Source: an uncultured Eubacteriales bacterium
Lineage (GTDB): Bacteria; Bacillota; Clostridia; Christensenellales; CAG-138
Assembly (NCBI GenBank): GCA_900545265.1
Contig: UQYI01000010.1
Location: forward strand, 17,659 to 81,658
Length of the DNA stretch: 64,000 nucleotides
Direction: 5' to 3'
In this document: piece by piece, positions 14,861 to 21,777 of the stretch
Layout of the letters: the number at the start of each line of letters is the position of its first letter
How positions within the stretch are numbered: the first letter of the stretch is position 1
The notes under the pieces: model-generated
Told to the model about the DNA's origin: nothing
Databases searched by the model: none
Seen by the model: only the letters and a program-made list of their open reading frames with translations
Program-made: the position numbers and the translations under genes

Positions 14861-15217
14861 ATGAGTTGGTCTTTGAATGCCAGCAGCCCCATATGGATGC
14901 AGCTGTGCCAGCAGATAGAGGATCGGGTGCTCACGGGGCAGTATCCGCAGGGGGAGCGGCTCCCCTCGGTGCGGGATCTGGCAGCGGAAGCCGGGGTCAA
15001 CCCCAATACCATGCAGCGGGCGCTGGCAGCCCTGGAGGAAAAGGGATTGCTGGTCAGCAACCGCACGGCGGGGCGGACCGTGACCCCGGAAAAGGAGCGG
15101 GTGGAGGCTCTCAGGCAGCAGCATGCCAGGGAGAGCGCCCGCCAGTATGTACAGCGAATGGAATATCTGGGTTATTCCCGGGCGGAAGCAGCCCGGTTTG
15201 CGGAGGAGGAGGTATAA
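14861..15217 (+). CDS. GntR family regulator, YtrA subfamily
   Basis: A 118-aa regulator. The GntR winged helix occupies residues 8-75: PIWMQLCQQIEDRVLTGQY, LPSVRDLAAEAGVNPNTMQR and the wing GLLVSNRTAGRTV. The short helical tail, without an effector domain, marks the YtrA subfamily, which normally represses its own ABC transporter operon. AAAGGAG lies 9 bases before the ATG. The stop overlaps the ATPase start (TAATG), so expression is coupled. A dyad operator overlaps the promoter. Confidence 0.92.
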   Translation: MSWSLNASSPIWMQLCQQIEDRVLTGQYPQGERLPSVRDLAAEAGVNPNTMQRALAALEEKGLLVSNRTAGRTVTPEKERVEALRQQHARESARQYVQRMEYLGYSRAEAARFAEEEV

Positions 15218-16041
15218 TGGAAACGAAAACTTTGATCGAATGCCGGGAGCTGAAAAAAAGCTACGGCCGGAAGGAAGCCCTGCGGGGCGTGAATCTGGAG
15301 CTGGGCTCCGGGCGGATCATCGGCCTGCTGGGGCCCAACGGCAGCGGCAAGACCACCCTGATCAAGCTTATGAGCGGCCTGCTTCAGCCCACTTCCGGTG
15401 AGGTGCGCATCGGCGGCTTTGTCCCCGGCGTGGAAACAAAGGCCATGGTCAGCTATCTGCCCGACCGGCCATACTTTGAAAACTGGATGAGGGTGAAGGA
15501 TACTCTGGATATGTTCCAGGATTTCTATAAGGACTTTGACCGTCCGCGGGCGCAGGTCATGTGCGCCGCTCTGGGCATCGGCGAAAAGGATTCCGTCAAG
15601 GCTATGAGCAAGGGCACCCGGGAAAAGCTCCAGCTGATTCTGGTCATGAGCCGTCAGGCCATGGTATATCTGCTAGATGAGCCTATCGCCGGGGTTGACC
15701 CCGCCGCCCGGGATTATATTCTGAAAACCATTTTGACCAATTACAATCCCCAGGGCACGGTGCTTATTTCCACCCACCTGATCTCTGATGTGGAACAGGT
15801 GCTGGACGAAGCCGTATTCCTGAAAGACGGGCTGGTGGTGCGCCACGGCAACGTAGACGATATCCGTGAGACGGAGGGTAAGACCGTAGACGCTCTGTTC
15901 CGGGAGATCTTCCGGGTGGAGCCGGCCGGGGCCGCCGCACCTTCCTGGACGGCTCAGCCTGTGCCGCCCGCCCCATCTGCACCGGCAGAACCGGAGAATG
16001 CCCCCGAAACCAGCGGGGAGAAGGAGAATGACCATGCGTAA
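15217..16041 (+). CDS. ABC transporter ATP-binding protein
   Basis: A 274-aa ATPase. Walker A is GPNGSGKTT (39-47), the signature is MSKGTREKLQL (130-140) in place of LSGGQ, as in YtrB and BcrA relatives, and Walker B is VYLLDEP with the switch His in STHLISDV. A Pro/Ala-rich tail of about 35 residues follows the domain. Together with the permease it would form an export-type transporter at the membrane, controlled by the GntR protein. The start overlaps the GntR stop and its end overlaps the permease start by 8 bases. Confidence 0.93.
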   Translation: METKTLIECRELKKSYGRKEALRGVNLELGSGRIIGLLGPNGSGKTTLIKLMSGLLQPTSGEVRIGGFVPGVETKAMVSYLPDRPYFENWMRVKDTLDMFQDFYKDFDRPRAQVMCAALGIGEKDSVKAMSKGTREKLQLILVMSRQAMVYLLDEPIAGVDPAARDYILKTILTNYNPQGTVLISTHLISDVEQVLDEAVFLKDGLVVRHGNVDDIRETEGKTVDALFREIFRVEPAGAAAPSWTAQPVPPAPSAPAEPENAPETSGEKENDHA

Positions 16042-16879
16042 ACTGATGAAATATGAATTCCGCGCTTTGTGGCGGATCTTTGTGCCCTGCTGGCTGGCCA
16101 TACTGGCGCTGGGTTTTCTTAACAGCCTTACTCTGTATCAGCCCAACCATAACCCGTGGGGCGCCATGCTTTCGTCTATGGGGGTGTTCTTCTATGTGCT
16201 GGGCACCATGGCGGTGCTGGTGCTGGCGCTGGTATTCGTTATCGGCCGGTTCTATAACGGGCTGCTCAAAAGCAGCGGGTATCTGATGTTCACCCTGCCC
16301 GTATCCACAGATTCTCTGATCTGGTCCAAGGCCGTTTTCGGCGTGCTCATCTGGGCCGGCACGGGGCTTTGCTGTCTGCTTTCCCTGCTGCTGCTGGGGC
16401 GGGCGTTTCCGGGCATGTATCAGGGCATGGAGGCCTTCTGGCAGAGCGTCCGGGCATATTTTACCGCCGGAGGGCAGGCTATCCTCATCGCCATGGGGGT
16501 GCTGCTGGTGTGCCTGGCCATAGCAAGCGTATTCACCTGCATTTTCCAGTGCTACCTGTCCATGAGCCTGGGGCATCTGGCCAGCAAAGGCCGGGTAGTG
16601 CTTTCCATTCTGGCTTTCCTGGGGATCAATATGGTCAAGTCCACGATTTTCAACACCGGGGTTATGGGCATTGCGGCAGAGAGCCGCATGTTTGAGCCGC
16701 TGCTTAATGCAGTAAAACGGTTCTTTGATATGTGGGGCGTCAGCCAGCAATCCACGGAGAGCGCTCTGGGGCTGCTGCTGGTGGGGCTGCTGGTAGTGCT
16801 GCTGCTGGAGATCATCGAGGGCATGCTGTATTACTTCTTCACCCGAATGATCCTGAAGAAGCGCCTGAATCTGGATTGA
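16034..16879 (+). CDS. ABC-2 type permease
   Basis: A 281-aa membrane protein with six hydrophobic segments: FVPCWLAILALGFLNSL, VFFYVLGTMAVLVLALVFVI, a stretch near 110, another near 165, LSILAFLGINMV and LGLLLVGLLVVLLLEII. The basic start MRKLMKYEFRALWRI is typical of ABC-2 permeases partnered with YtrB-like ATPases. ATG 16034 is favoured because AAGGAG lies 7 bases before it; ATG 16028 is too close. The transported compound is unknown. A strong terminator follows. Confidence 0.88.
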   Translation: MRKLMKYEFRALWRIFVPCWLAILALGFLNSLTLYQPNHNPWGAMLSSMGVFFYVLGTMAVLVLALVFVIGRFYNGLLKSSGYLMFTLPVSTDSLIWSKAVFGVLIWAGTGLCCLLSLLLLGRAFPGMYQGMEAFWQSVRAYFTAGGQAILIAMGVLLVCLAIASVFTCIFQCYLSMSLGHLASKGRVVLSILAFLGINMVKSTIFNTGVMGIAAESRMFEPLLNAVKRFFDMWGVSQQSTESALGLLLVGLLVVLLLEIIEGMLYYFFTRMILKKRLNLD

Positions 16880-16895
16880 TATACCGATATAAAGC

Positions 16896-16925
16896 AGGAG
16901 GCCGTCCGAAAGGACGGCCTCCTTG
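16896..16925 (+). terminator. Intrinsic terminator
   Basis: A perfect 12-bp stem, AGGAGGCCGTCC and its inverse, around GAAA. The T run after it is weak (TTGCC). Confidence 0.75.
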
Positions 16926-17075
16926 CCGTATAAAAGAGATATCGCAAAAGCTCCGCAGGAGCAGGAATGCCGTGTGGCAGGCGCATGTGCCGGCCGCCGG
17001 TCGGGTCTGCAAAAAGATGGGGAAGGGGATTCGGAATCCGGGCGGGGAGAAAAGCGGCATCGTAAGGCTCGGTGC

Positions 17076-17161
17076 GGGGCGGCGGAACGTGGGCGTGCCC
17101 ACTGCCTGGGGCGGCCAAGGCCGCCCCAGCCCCCGGCCGCAGGCCGGGCTTCCGCCGCCCC
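17076..17161. repeat. Four-way-junction element 4 (type B)
   Basis: Outer stem GGGGCGGCGGAA / TTCCGCCGCCCC (12 bp, perfect). Arms: GTGGGC-GT-GCCCAC, CTGGGGCGGCC-AA-GGCCGCCCCAG, CCCGGCC-GCA-GGCCGGG. It fills the spacer between convergent genes. Confidence 0.75.
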
Positions 17162-17178
17162 GCCCCGGGCCGCATATA

Positions 17179-17213
17179 AAAAACATCCCTCCCGGTCACC
17201 CGGAAGGGACGTT
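17179..17213 (-). terminator. Intrinsic terminator of the leftward MBL-fold gene
   Basis: Read leftward, ACGTCCCTTCCGG pairs imperfectly with CCGGGAGGGATGT around GTGA and is followed by a run of T (AAAAAA on the + strand at 17178-17183). Confidence 0.7.
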
Positions 17214-17235
17214 AAAAGCAAAGCGGGGGAGGTTG

Positions 17236-18081
17236 TTATTCCCCGGCGATCCGGACCTGCCTGCCGTCGGAAACCAGGTGCACATCGCCCTGAGCCGTGC
17301 GCAGGATCTCCGCTCCCTCCAGAGTCAGGGCGGAAAGGGTCTCTTCATCTGCGGGGTTCTTTCCGGAATCGGTGATCACGGCGTATTCCGGCAGAGCCAG
17401 AGCGGTAAACAAGGCTAGGTCAGACTCCCACTTGCCGTGGTGGGGCACCTTCAGCACGGTGCAGCTTATGTCATAGCTTTTGTCGCACAGGGCTTTCAGC
17501 CAGGCGCCCTCGGCATCTCCCGTCAGCAGGAAGGAGGTATCTCCATAGGTGAACCGGGTGACGATGGAAAGCTCATTGTCGTTTTTCTCCTCCGTATCAT
17601 AGGGGATGGGGGAGATCCAGAAGGCAAAACTGCCCCGGCCAAGTTCCAGCCCCATATCCGCCTGCAGGCGCATGACGGGTACGTCAAACTGCTCCAGCGC
17701 CGCTTCCATGGCCCGGTATTTTTTGCTGTCACGGACATAATCAGGCATCAGACAGCCGTCTATCTCCACGGTTTCCGCCAGTACCGGCAGGCCGCCGATA
17801 TGATCTTTATCAAAGTGGGTCACCACCAGCAGATCCAGCTTCTTTATGCCCAGTTCGGACAGGGCCCGGCAGATGTCCTCTCCGTCGTCCGTCTCTCCTG
17901 CGTCTATGAGTATATGATACCCCTCATACGAAAGGAGCAGACAGTCTGCCTGCCCCAGAGAAAAGGCATAAAAATCCAGCGCCATGGGGGCGGCGGCCTC
18001 CTTTTTCCGGCAGCCGTTAAGACCGGCCAGCATAAAAATCCCCAGCATCAGGGAAGCAAAACGTATACACAGCTTTTTCAT
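17236..18081 (-). CDS. Secreted MBL-fold hydrolase (ComEC-like domain lipoprotein)
   Basis: A 281-aa exported lipoprotein with lipobox LNGC (Cys24) and a metallo-beta-lactamase fold. The metal site is THFDKDHIGG (88-97), with the HxDxDH form typical of the ComEC-type nuclease domain, supported by FSLGQADCLLLSYEGYHILI near the N-terminus, LLTGDAE and VPHHGK. Related secreted domains hydrolyse nucleic acid or phosphoesters; the substrate here is not established. It is divergent from the small LexA-box gene. The ATG has GGGGAC just upstream. Confidence 0.85.
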   Translation of the reverse strand: MKKLCIRFASLMLGIFMLAGLNGCRKKEAAAPMALDFYAFSLGQADCLLLSYEGYHILIDAGETDDGEDICRALSELGIKKLDLLVVTHFDKDHIGGLPVLAETVEIDGCLMPDYVRDSKKYRAMEAALEQFDVPVMRLQADMGLELGRGSFAFWISPIPYDTEEKNDNELSIVTRFTYGDTSFLLTGDAEGAWLKALCDKSYDISCTVLKVPHHGKWESDLALFTALALPEYAVITDSGKNPADEETLSALTLEGAEILRTAQGDVHLVSDGRQVRIAGE

Positions 18082-18109
18082 GTCCCCAGCATAGCCGAAA
18101 AAAATGCCA

Positions 18110-18157
18110 TTGACAAGTAAACAATTTGTGATATACTCTTATACGAACAAATGTTTA
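18110..18157 (+). promoter_or_regulatory. Promoter with LexA (SOS) box
   Basis: TTGACA (18110-18115), 16-base spacer, TATACT (18132-18137). CGAACAAATGTTTA (18144-18157) matches 13 of 14 positions of the Firmicutes LexA consensus CGAACRNRYGTTYC and would cover the transcription start. Confidence 0.7.
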
Positions 18158-18177
18158 ATTCTTGGTGGGAGGCACAC

Positions 18178-18417
18178 ATGAAGAAGTATGTAGAGGTGGT
18201 TTCCAGAACGGATACCGGGGGGAATACCCGGCCCATGACGGTCATCTGGGAGGATGGGCGCAGATACGAGATCCAGTCCGTATTGGGGGCGGCTCAGGCG
18301 GCCAACCCCATAGGCGGGGGCATGGGGATGCGCTTCACCTGCTTTATCAACGGGGTCACTACCTATGTGTATTTTGAAAACCCCAAATGGTTTGTAGACG
18401 CAAAGGAGGACTGGTGA
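18178..18417 (+). CDS. Small conserved protein, probably SOS-controlled
   Basis: A 79-aa soluble protein (KKYVEVVSRTDTGGNTRPMT, then WEDGRRYEIQSVLGAAQAAN and FTCFINGVTTYVYFENPKWF). I recognise the pattern from small Firmicutes proteins often found beside Y-family polymerase genes, but no polymerase is present here. GGGAGG lies 7 bases before ATG 18178, which is preferred over ATG 18151. The LexA box in its promoter suggests induction after DNA damage. Molecular function unknown. The DpnI-like remnant begins immediately downstream on the other strand. Confidence 0.75.
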   Translation: MKKYVEVVSRTDTGGNTRPMTVIWEDGRRYEIQSVLGAAQAANPIGGGMGMRFTCFINGVTTYVYFENPKWFVDAKEDW

Positions 18418-18419
18418 GG

Positions 18420-18762
18420 CGTATCGCTTTTCGTAAACGGGCGGAGGAAGACTGAGGGCTGCATTTTTCCGCTACGCTGGTGAGGAAAAATGTTTGGGTA
18501 TAAGCCAAAGGGTTTCCACAGAAAGGGCGTGGCATTGTAATTCAGAATGAAGCGAGCCGGATCAGTATTGCTGCTGTACTCCGGATGAAAGTGTCATAGG
18601 TTCTGCCGGCGATTTTGTGCCCCATGGAACCTTTTTTGCTTTTCAGCTCATATTCGCTCATGCAGGCGGAACAGTAAAAATCAGCAGCGGCACTGTTGTT
18701 CGGAAAGTGCAGTATTTCAGAATTTCCGCATCGCAGGCAATAAAGATTGTCTTTTTCTCCTT
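18420..18762 (-). pseudogene. DpnI-like restriction endonuclease remnant
   Basis: Read leftward from about 18762, one frame gives NLYCLRCGNSEILHF, NNSAAADFYCSACMSEYELK and SKKGSMGHKIAGRTYDTFI up to a stop at 18542. This matches the zinc-finger and core of DpnI-type enzymes, which cleave methylated GATC (both CxxC pairs, DFYC, ELKSKKG). Other frames continue the similarity: TDPARFILNYN, then FFLTSVAEKCSPQ. The sequence therefore carries at least two frameshifts, and an upstream stop removes the N-terminus. The gene is dead. No partner methylase is nearby. Confidence 0.75.
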
Positions 18763-18911
18763 TGCATCTGATAGAGTTTCAAAACGAAAATCACCTGTGA
18801 CGCCCATATTGCCATGCAGGGTATCGTGCGGATTCGTTGGGAAGCAGCCCACTCATTCAAAAGCATACCCGAAGGGCAGCGGCTCGTCAGTTGTCTGCGC
18901 GTTCCCGCGCT

Positions 18912-18991
18912 GCGGGGCGAAATGCCAGGCTGTGCCTGGCAGGAGCCGTTCCGGCTCCCCCGGCCCCTGGAGGGGCCGGATTTCGCCCCGC
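18912..18991. repeat. Four-way-junction element 5 (type B)
   Basis: Outer stem GCGGGGCGAAAT / ATTTCGCCCCGC (12 bp, perfect). Arms: TGCCAGGC-TGT-GCCTGGCA, GGAGCCG-TTC-CGGCTCC, CCGGCCCC-TGGA-GGGGCCGG. TTCCCGC before it and GCGGGAA after it add a further outer pairing. The spacer to the next gene (18992-19219) shows nothing else. Confidence 0.75.
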
Positions 18992-19219
18992 TTTCGAGCA
19001 GCGGGAAAGCCTGAGCCGCCGGGAGCAGCGCTGCGGGGGGACTGGGGGCCGGGGCGGAGACCGGCTTCTTCGTCTTTGGATGCGGCGGGGCAGCCGGAGC
19101 CTGAAAGAAAAGGGGAGCGGCTGGGGGCAAAATCCCAAATGGCAGGTGGACGGCGGAACAGATTGGTGGTATACTGCTCATGGATCAAAAGCGGATATTC
19201 CGCAGAAAGGACATATGGA

Positions 19220-19567
19220 ATGGAAGAGATCAAAAACGAGGCCGTCACTCAGGAAGACAACGGCGCCGAAGAAATAAAGGCATTTGCCCTGAACAAGTTC
19301 CGGGAGCAGGGGGATTTTGATATCCTCCCCGCCGGGGTGCTGGAGCAGCTGCTGGATGCGGTGATAAAGCTGGACGAAGCCTATATGGAGGAGGCCGGCG
19401 TCAATGACGGCGAGGTCTATGACGATGATGTGGCCTATGACTATTTCATGGAAAAGCTTCCTGCCCAGTTCCCTGAGCAGAAGATGTACCTGATGCGCTT
19501 TGTGGAGGACTATATGGAGTATTCCGAAGCCTATCTGGAGAGCATCGGCGCCATCGACTGGGAGTAA
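19220..19567 (+). CDS. Hypothetical acidic protein
   Basis: A 115-aa very acidic protein with Asp/Glu clusters (VNDGEVYDDDVAYDYFMEKL) and a mostly helical pattern. No family recognised and no signal or membrane segment. ATG 19220 has AAAGGA about 9 bases upstream; an overlapping ATG at 19215 is out of frame. The next gene, a radical SAM protein without its own ribosome site, begins 13 bases after the stop, so the two are probably translated together and may work together. Confidence 0.7.
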   Translation: MEEIKNEAVTQEDNGAEEIKAFALNKFREQGDFDILPAGVLEQLLDAVIKLDEAYMEEAGVNDGEVYDDDVAYDYFMEKLPAQFPEQKMYLMRFVEDYMEYSEAYLESIGAIDWE

Positions 19568-19580
19568 GCGCTTTCTCCTT

Positions 19581-20444
19581 ATGCACCGGGTACAGGCTAA
19601 AAGCATCCTCTCGCCCCAAAACGGTATGAACCTGTATCGGGGCTGCACCCACGGCTGCATCTATTGCGACAGCCGCAGCACCTGCTATGGCATGGAGCAT
19701 CTTTTTGAGGATGTGGAGGTCAAGATCAATGCGCCGGAGCTGCTGGAAGCGGCTCTTTCCAGAAAACGGAAGCGGGGCATGATCTTTACCGGGGCCATGA
19801 GCGACCCTTATAATCCTCTGGAAAAGGAGTTGTGCCTGACCCGCCGGTGTCTGGAAGTGATAGAGCGCCATGGCTTTGGCGCAGGAGTGCTGACAAAAAG
19901 CGATCTGGTCCTGCGGGACCGGGCGCTTTTATCTCGGATACACCGGCAGGCCCGGGCTGTGGTACAGATGACCCTGACCACCTGCGATGAGAGCCTGTGC
20001 CGCATTCTGGAGCCCAACGTATGCACTACCGCCCGCCGGGTGGAGGTGCTGCGTGCCTTTCATGAAGAAGGCGTGCCCACGGCGGTGTGGCTGTGCCCCC
20101 TGCTGCCCTTTATCAACGACAGCCGGGAGAATCTGCTGGGGCTGCTGGACTGCTGCCGGGAGGCAAGGGTAAAGGCAGTTGTGACCTTTGGCCTGGGGCT
20201 GACGCTGCGGGACGGTGACCGGCAGTATTTTTACCGGCAGCTGGACAGATACTTCCCCGGGATGAAGGAGCGGTATATCCGTACCTATGGCTCCGCCTAC
20301 CAACTGCCCCTGCCCCATGAAAAGGAGCTGTGGGCCCTGCTGGAACAGTCGTGCCGGAAAGCGGACATCCTGTATAAGCAGGAGGAGGTATTCGCCTGGC
20401 TCCAAAGCCCGGAGGAACCGGGGGGAAGACTGCGGTTGTTCTGA
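19581..20444 (+). CDS. SPL-like radical SAM protein
   Basis: A 287-aa enzyme with the radical SAM cluster motif CTHGCIYC (Cys22, 26, 29) soon after the N-terminus, in the form NLYRGCTHGCIYCDSRS that marks the spore-photoproduct-lyase-like group (Rv2578c type). MIFTGAMSDPYNPLEKE and VVQMTLTTCDESLCRILEPN are further family landmarks. The reaction is not assigned. No Shine-Dalgarno precedes ATG 19581; translation is probably coupled to the acidic-protein gene that stops 13 bases before it. Confidence 0.88.
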   Translation: MHRVQAKSILSPQNGMNLYRGCTHGCIYCDSRSTCYGMEHLFEDVEVKINAPELLEAALSRKRKRGMIFTGAMSDPYNPLEKELCLTRRCLEVIERHGFGAGVLTKSDLVLRDRALLSRIHRQARAVVQMTLTTCDESLCRILEPNVCTTARRVEVLRAFHEEGVPTAVWLCPLLPFINDSRENLLGLLDCCREARVKAVVTFGLGLTLRDGDRQYFYRQLDRYFPGMKERYIRTYGSAYQLPLPHEKELWALLEQSCRKADILYKQEEVFAWLQSPEEPGGRLRLF

Positions 20445-20502
20445 AAGGTAGTCGGAGACGTACAATATATTATATACAAGACAAGATGCAAGGAGAGATT
20501 CT

Positions 20503-21303
20503 GTGGATCCTATTACCAAGATCGGCGTATTTGACAGCGGGTTGGGAGGGCTGACGGTTCTCAACGAGATATGCCGCTATACAAGGGGGCTGGAGCTCAC
20601 CTATTTTGGGGATATTGCCCGGGTGCCCTATGGCTCCCGCACGCCGGAGACCATCACCCGCTATGCCCGCCAGGATATGCGTTTTCTGCTTTCCCAGGGG
20701 GTGCAGGCGGTGGTCATAGCCTGCGGCACCGTCAGCGCCAACTGCCTGCCCATACTGCGGGAGACCTTTGCCCTGCCCATGCTGGGGGTCATAGAACCTT
20801 CCGTAGACGATGCCCTGGCCCAGAGCCGGAACAAGCGCATCGGCGTCATCGGCACCAAGGCCACCATCGACAGCCGCAGCTATGAGCGGGCCATCCGGGA
20901 GAAGTGCCCGGAAGCGGTGGTTTTCAGCAAAGCCTGCCCCCTGTTTGTGCCTTTGGTGGAAAACGGTTTTGCGCCGGAGGATCCCATCAGCGTAATGACG
21001 GTGGAGCGGTATCTGGCCGCCTTCCGGGATACGGGGGTGGACACGGTGATCATGGGCTGCACCCATTATCCCTTTCTGGTGGAGACCTTCCGCAGGCAGA
21101 TGCCGGAGGTGACTTTTATCCATTCCGGGGCAGCCCTGTCCCGGCGGCTGCAAAGGGAACTGCCTTTGGGCGAGGGAACGGGGGAGGATACCGTCCGGTA
21201 TTTCTTTTCCGACGAGGATCCGGGCTTTCTGGATACGGCCCGGAACAGCCTGGACTGCCTGCATATCGACGCCACCCGGCGCATCTGCATAGACGAGTAT
21301 TGA
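20503..21303 (+). CDS. murI: Glutamate racemase
   Basis: A 266-aa enzyme that interconverts L- and D-glutamate, supplying D-Glu for peptidoglycan. Substrate loop VFDSGLGG (9-16) and the two catalytic cysteines, ACGTVSAN (Cys74) and GCTHYP (Cys186), are present. The usual Asn after the first Cys is Gly, a variant I know from other Clostridia. The start is GTG 20503, with AAGGAGAG 7 bases upstream. A D-Glu role fits the DAP-type wall implied by ddh in this window. Confidence 0.95.
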   Translation: MDPITKIGVFDSGLGGLTVLNEICRYTRGLELTYFGDIARVPYGSRTPETITRYARQDMRFLLSQGVQAVVIACGTVSANCLPILRETFALPMLGVIEPSVDDALAQSRNKRIGVIGTKATIDSRSYERAIREKCPEAVVFSKACPLFVPLVENGFAPEDPISVMTVERYLAAFRDTGVDTVIMGCTHYPFLVETFRRQMPEVTFIHSGAALSRRLQRELPLGEGTGEDTVRYFFSDEDPGFLDTARNSLDCLHIDATRRICIDEY

Positions 21304-21319
21304 GGGCTTTACGGAGCTG

Positions 21320-21400
21320 GGGGGCGCCGGCTTTGGCTGCGCCAAAGGCCGGGGCCGCGCAGCGGCCCGGCAGCGGCGGTGCCGCCGCCCCGGCGCCCCC
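21320..21400. repeat. Four-way-junction element 6 (type B)
   Basis: Outer stem GGGGGCGCCGG / CCGGCGCCCCC (11 bp). Arms: CTTTGGC-TGC-GCCAAAG, GCCGGGGCCGC-GCA-GCGGCCCGGC with one bulge, GCGGC-GGT-GCCGC. It starts 17 bases after murI. Confidence 0.75.
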
Positions 21401-21460
21401 GCCTCCCGAAGAGACGCAGGAGGGAGCCCCCGCGGCCCAGCCATCGATCCCCGCATACCC

Positions 21461-21493
21461 ACGCTTCCTCCACTGCGGAGGGAGCGTTTTTTT
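21461..21493 (+). terminator. Intrinsic terminator
   Basis: ACGCTTCCTCC pairs with GGAGGGAGCGT around ACTGC, followed by TTTTTTT. It would stop murI transcription. Confidence 0.85.
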
Positions 21494-21618
21494 CCCTATA
21501 CCCCCTCTCTTTCCCGGGAAATGCGGCCTGCGGATGGTGCAGGCTGTTTTTCGTCCGGATCCTTCACGTTTTTAATAATTTTATGAAAAAATAATATTGC
21601 AAATTCACATTACAGTCA

Positions 21619-21647
21619 TTGTTTTCACATTGCGACTGTGGTATAGT
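21619..21647 (+). promoter_or_regulatory. Promoter of the large repeat protein
   Basis: TTGTTT (21619-21624), 17-base spacer, TATAGT (21642-21647), giving a leader of about 125 bases before ATG 21778. The surrounding 200 bases are AT-rich. Confidence 0.6.
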
Positions 21648-21777
21648 GGTAGCGTAATCTAAAATAGACCGTAGTCAGTTTAAAATGCGATGATCATCGA
21701 AAAGTGTCCTGCGGTCATGGGTGCAAAGTCCGCAAAAGAAAATGCAGCACGGAAAAAAGAAAAAGGAGGAACAAACC

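Noticed and set aside
21642..21690. A run GTGGTATAGTGGTAG resembling a tRNA D-arm near the promoter
   Set aside because: No acceptor, anticodon or T-arm follows; the bases are better explained as -10 region.
21720..21777. Possible upstream start for the large repeat protein at 21721
   Set aside because: The ribosome site AGGAGG directly before ATG 21778 and the signal peptide beginning there fix the start.
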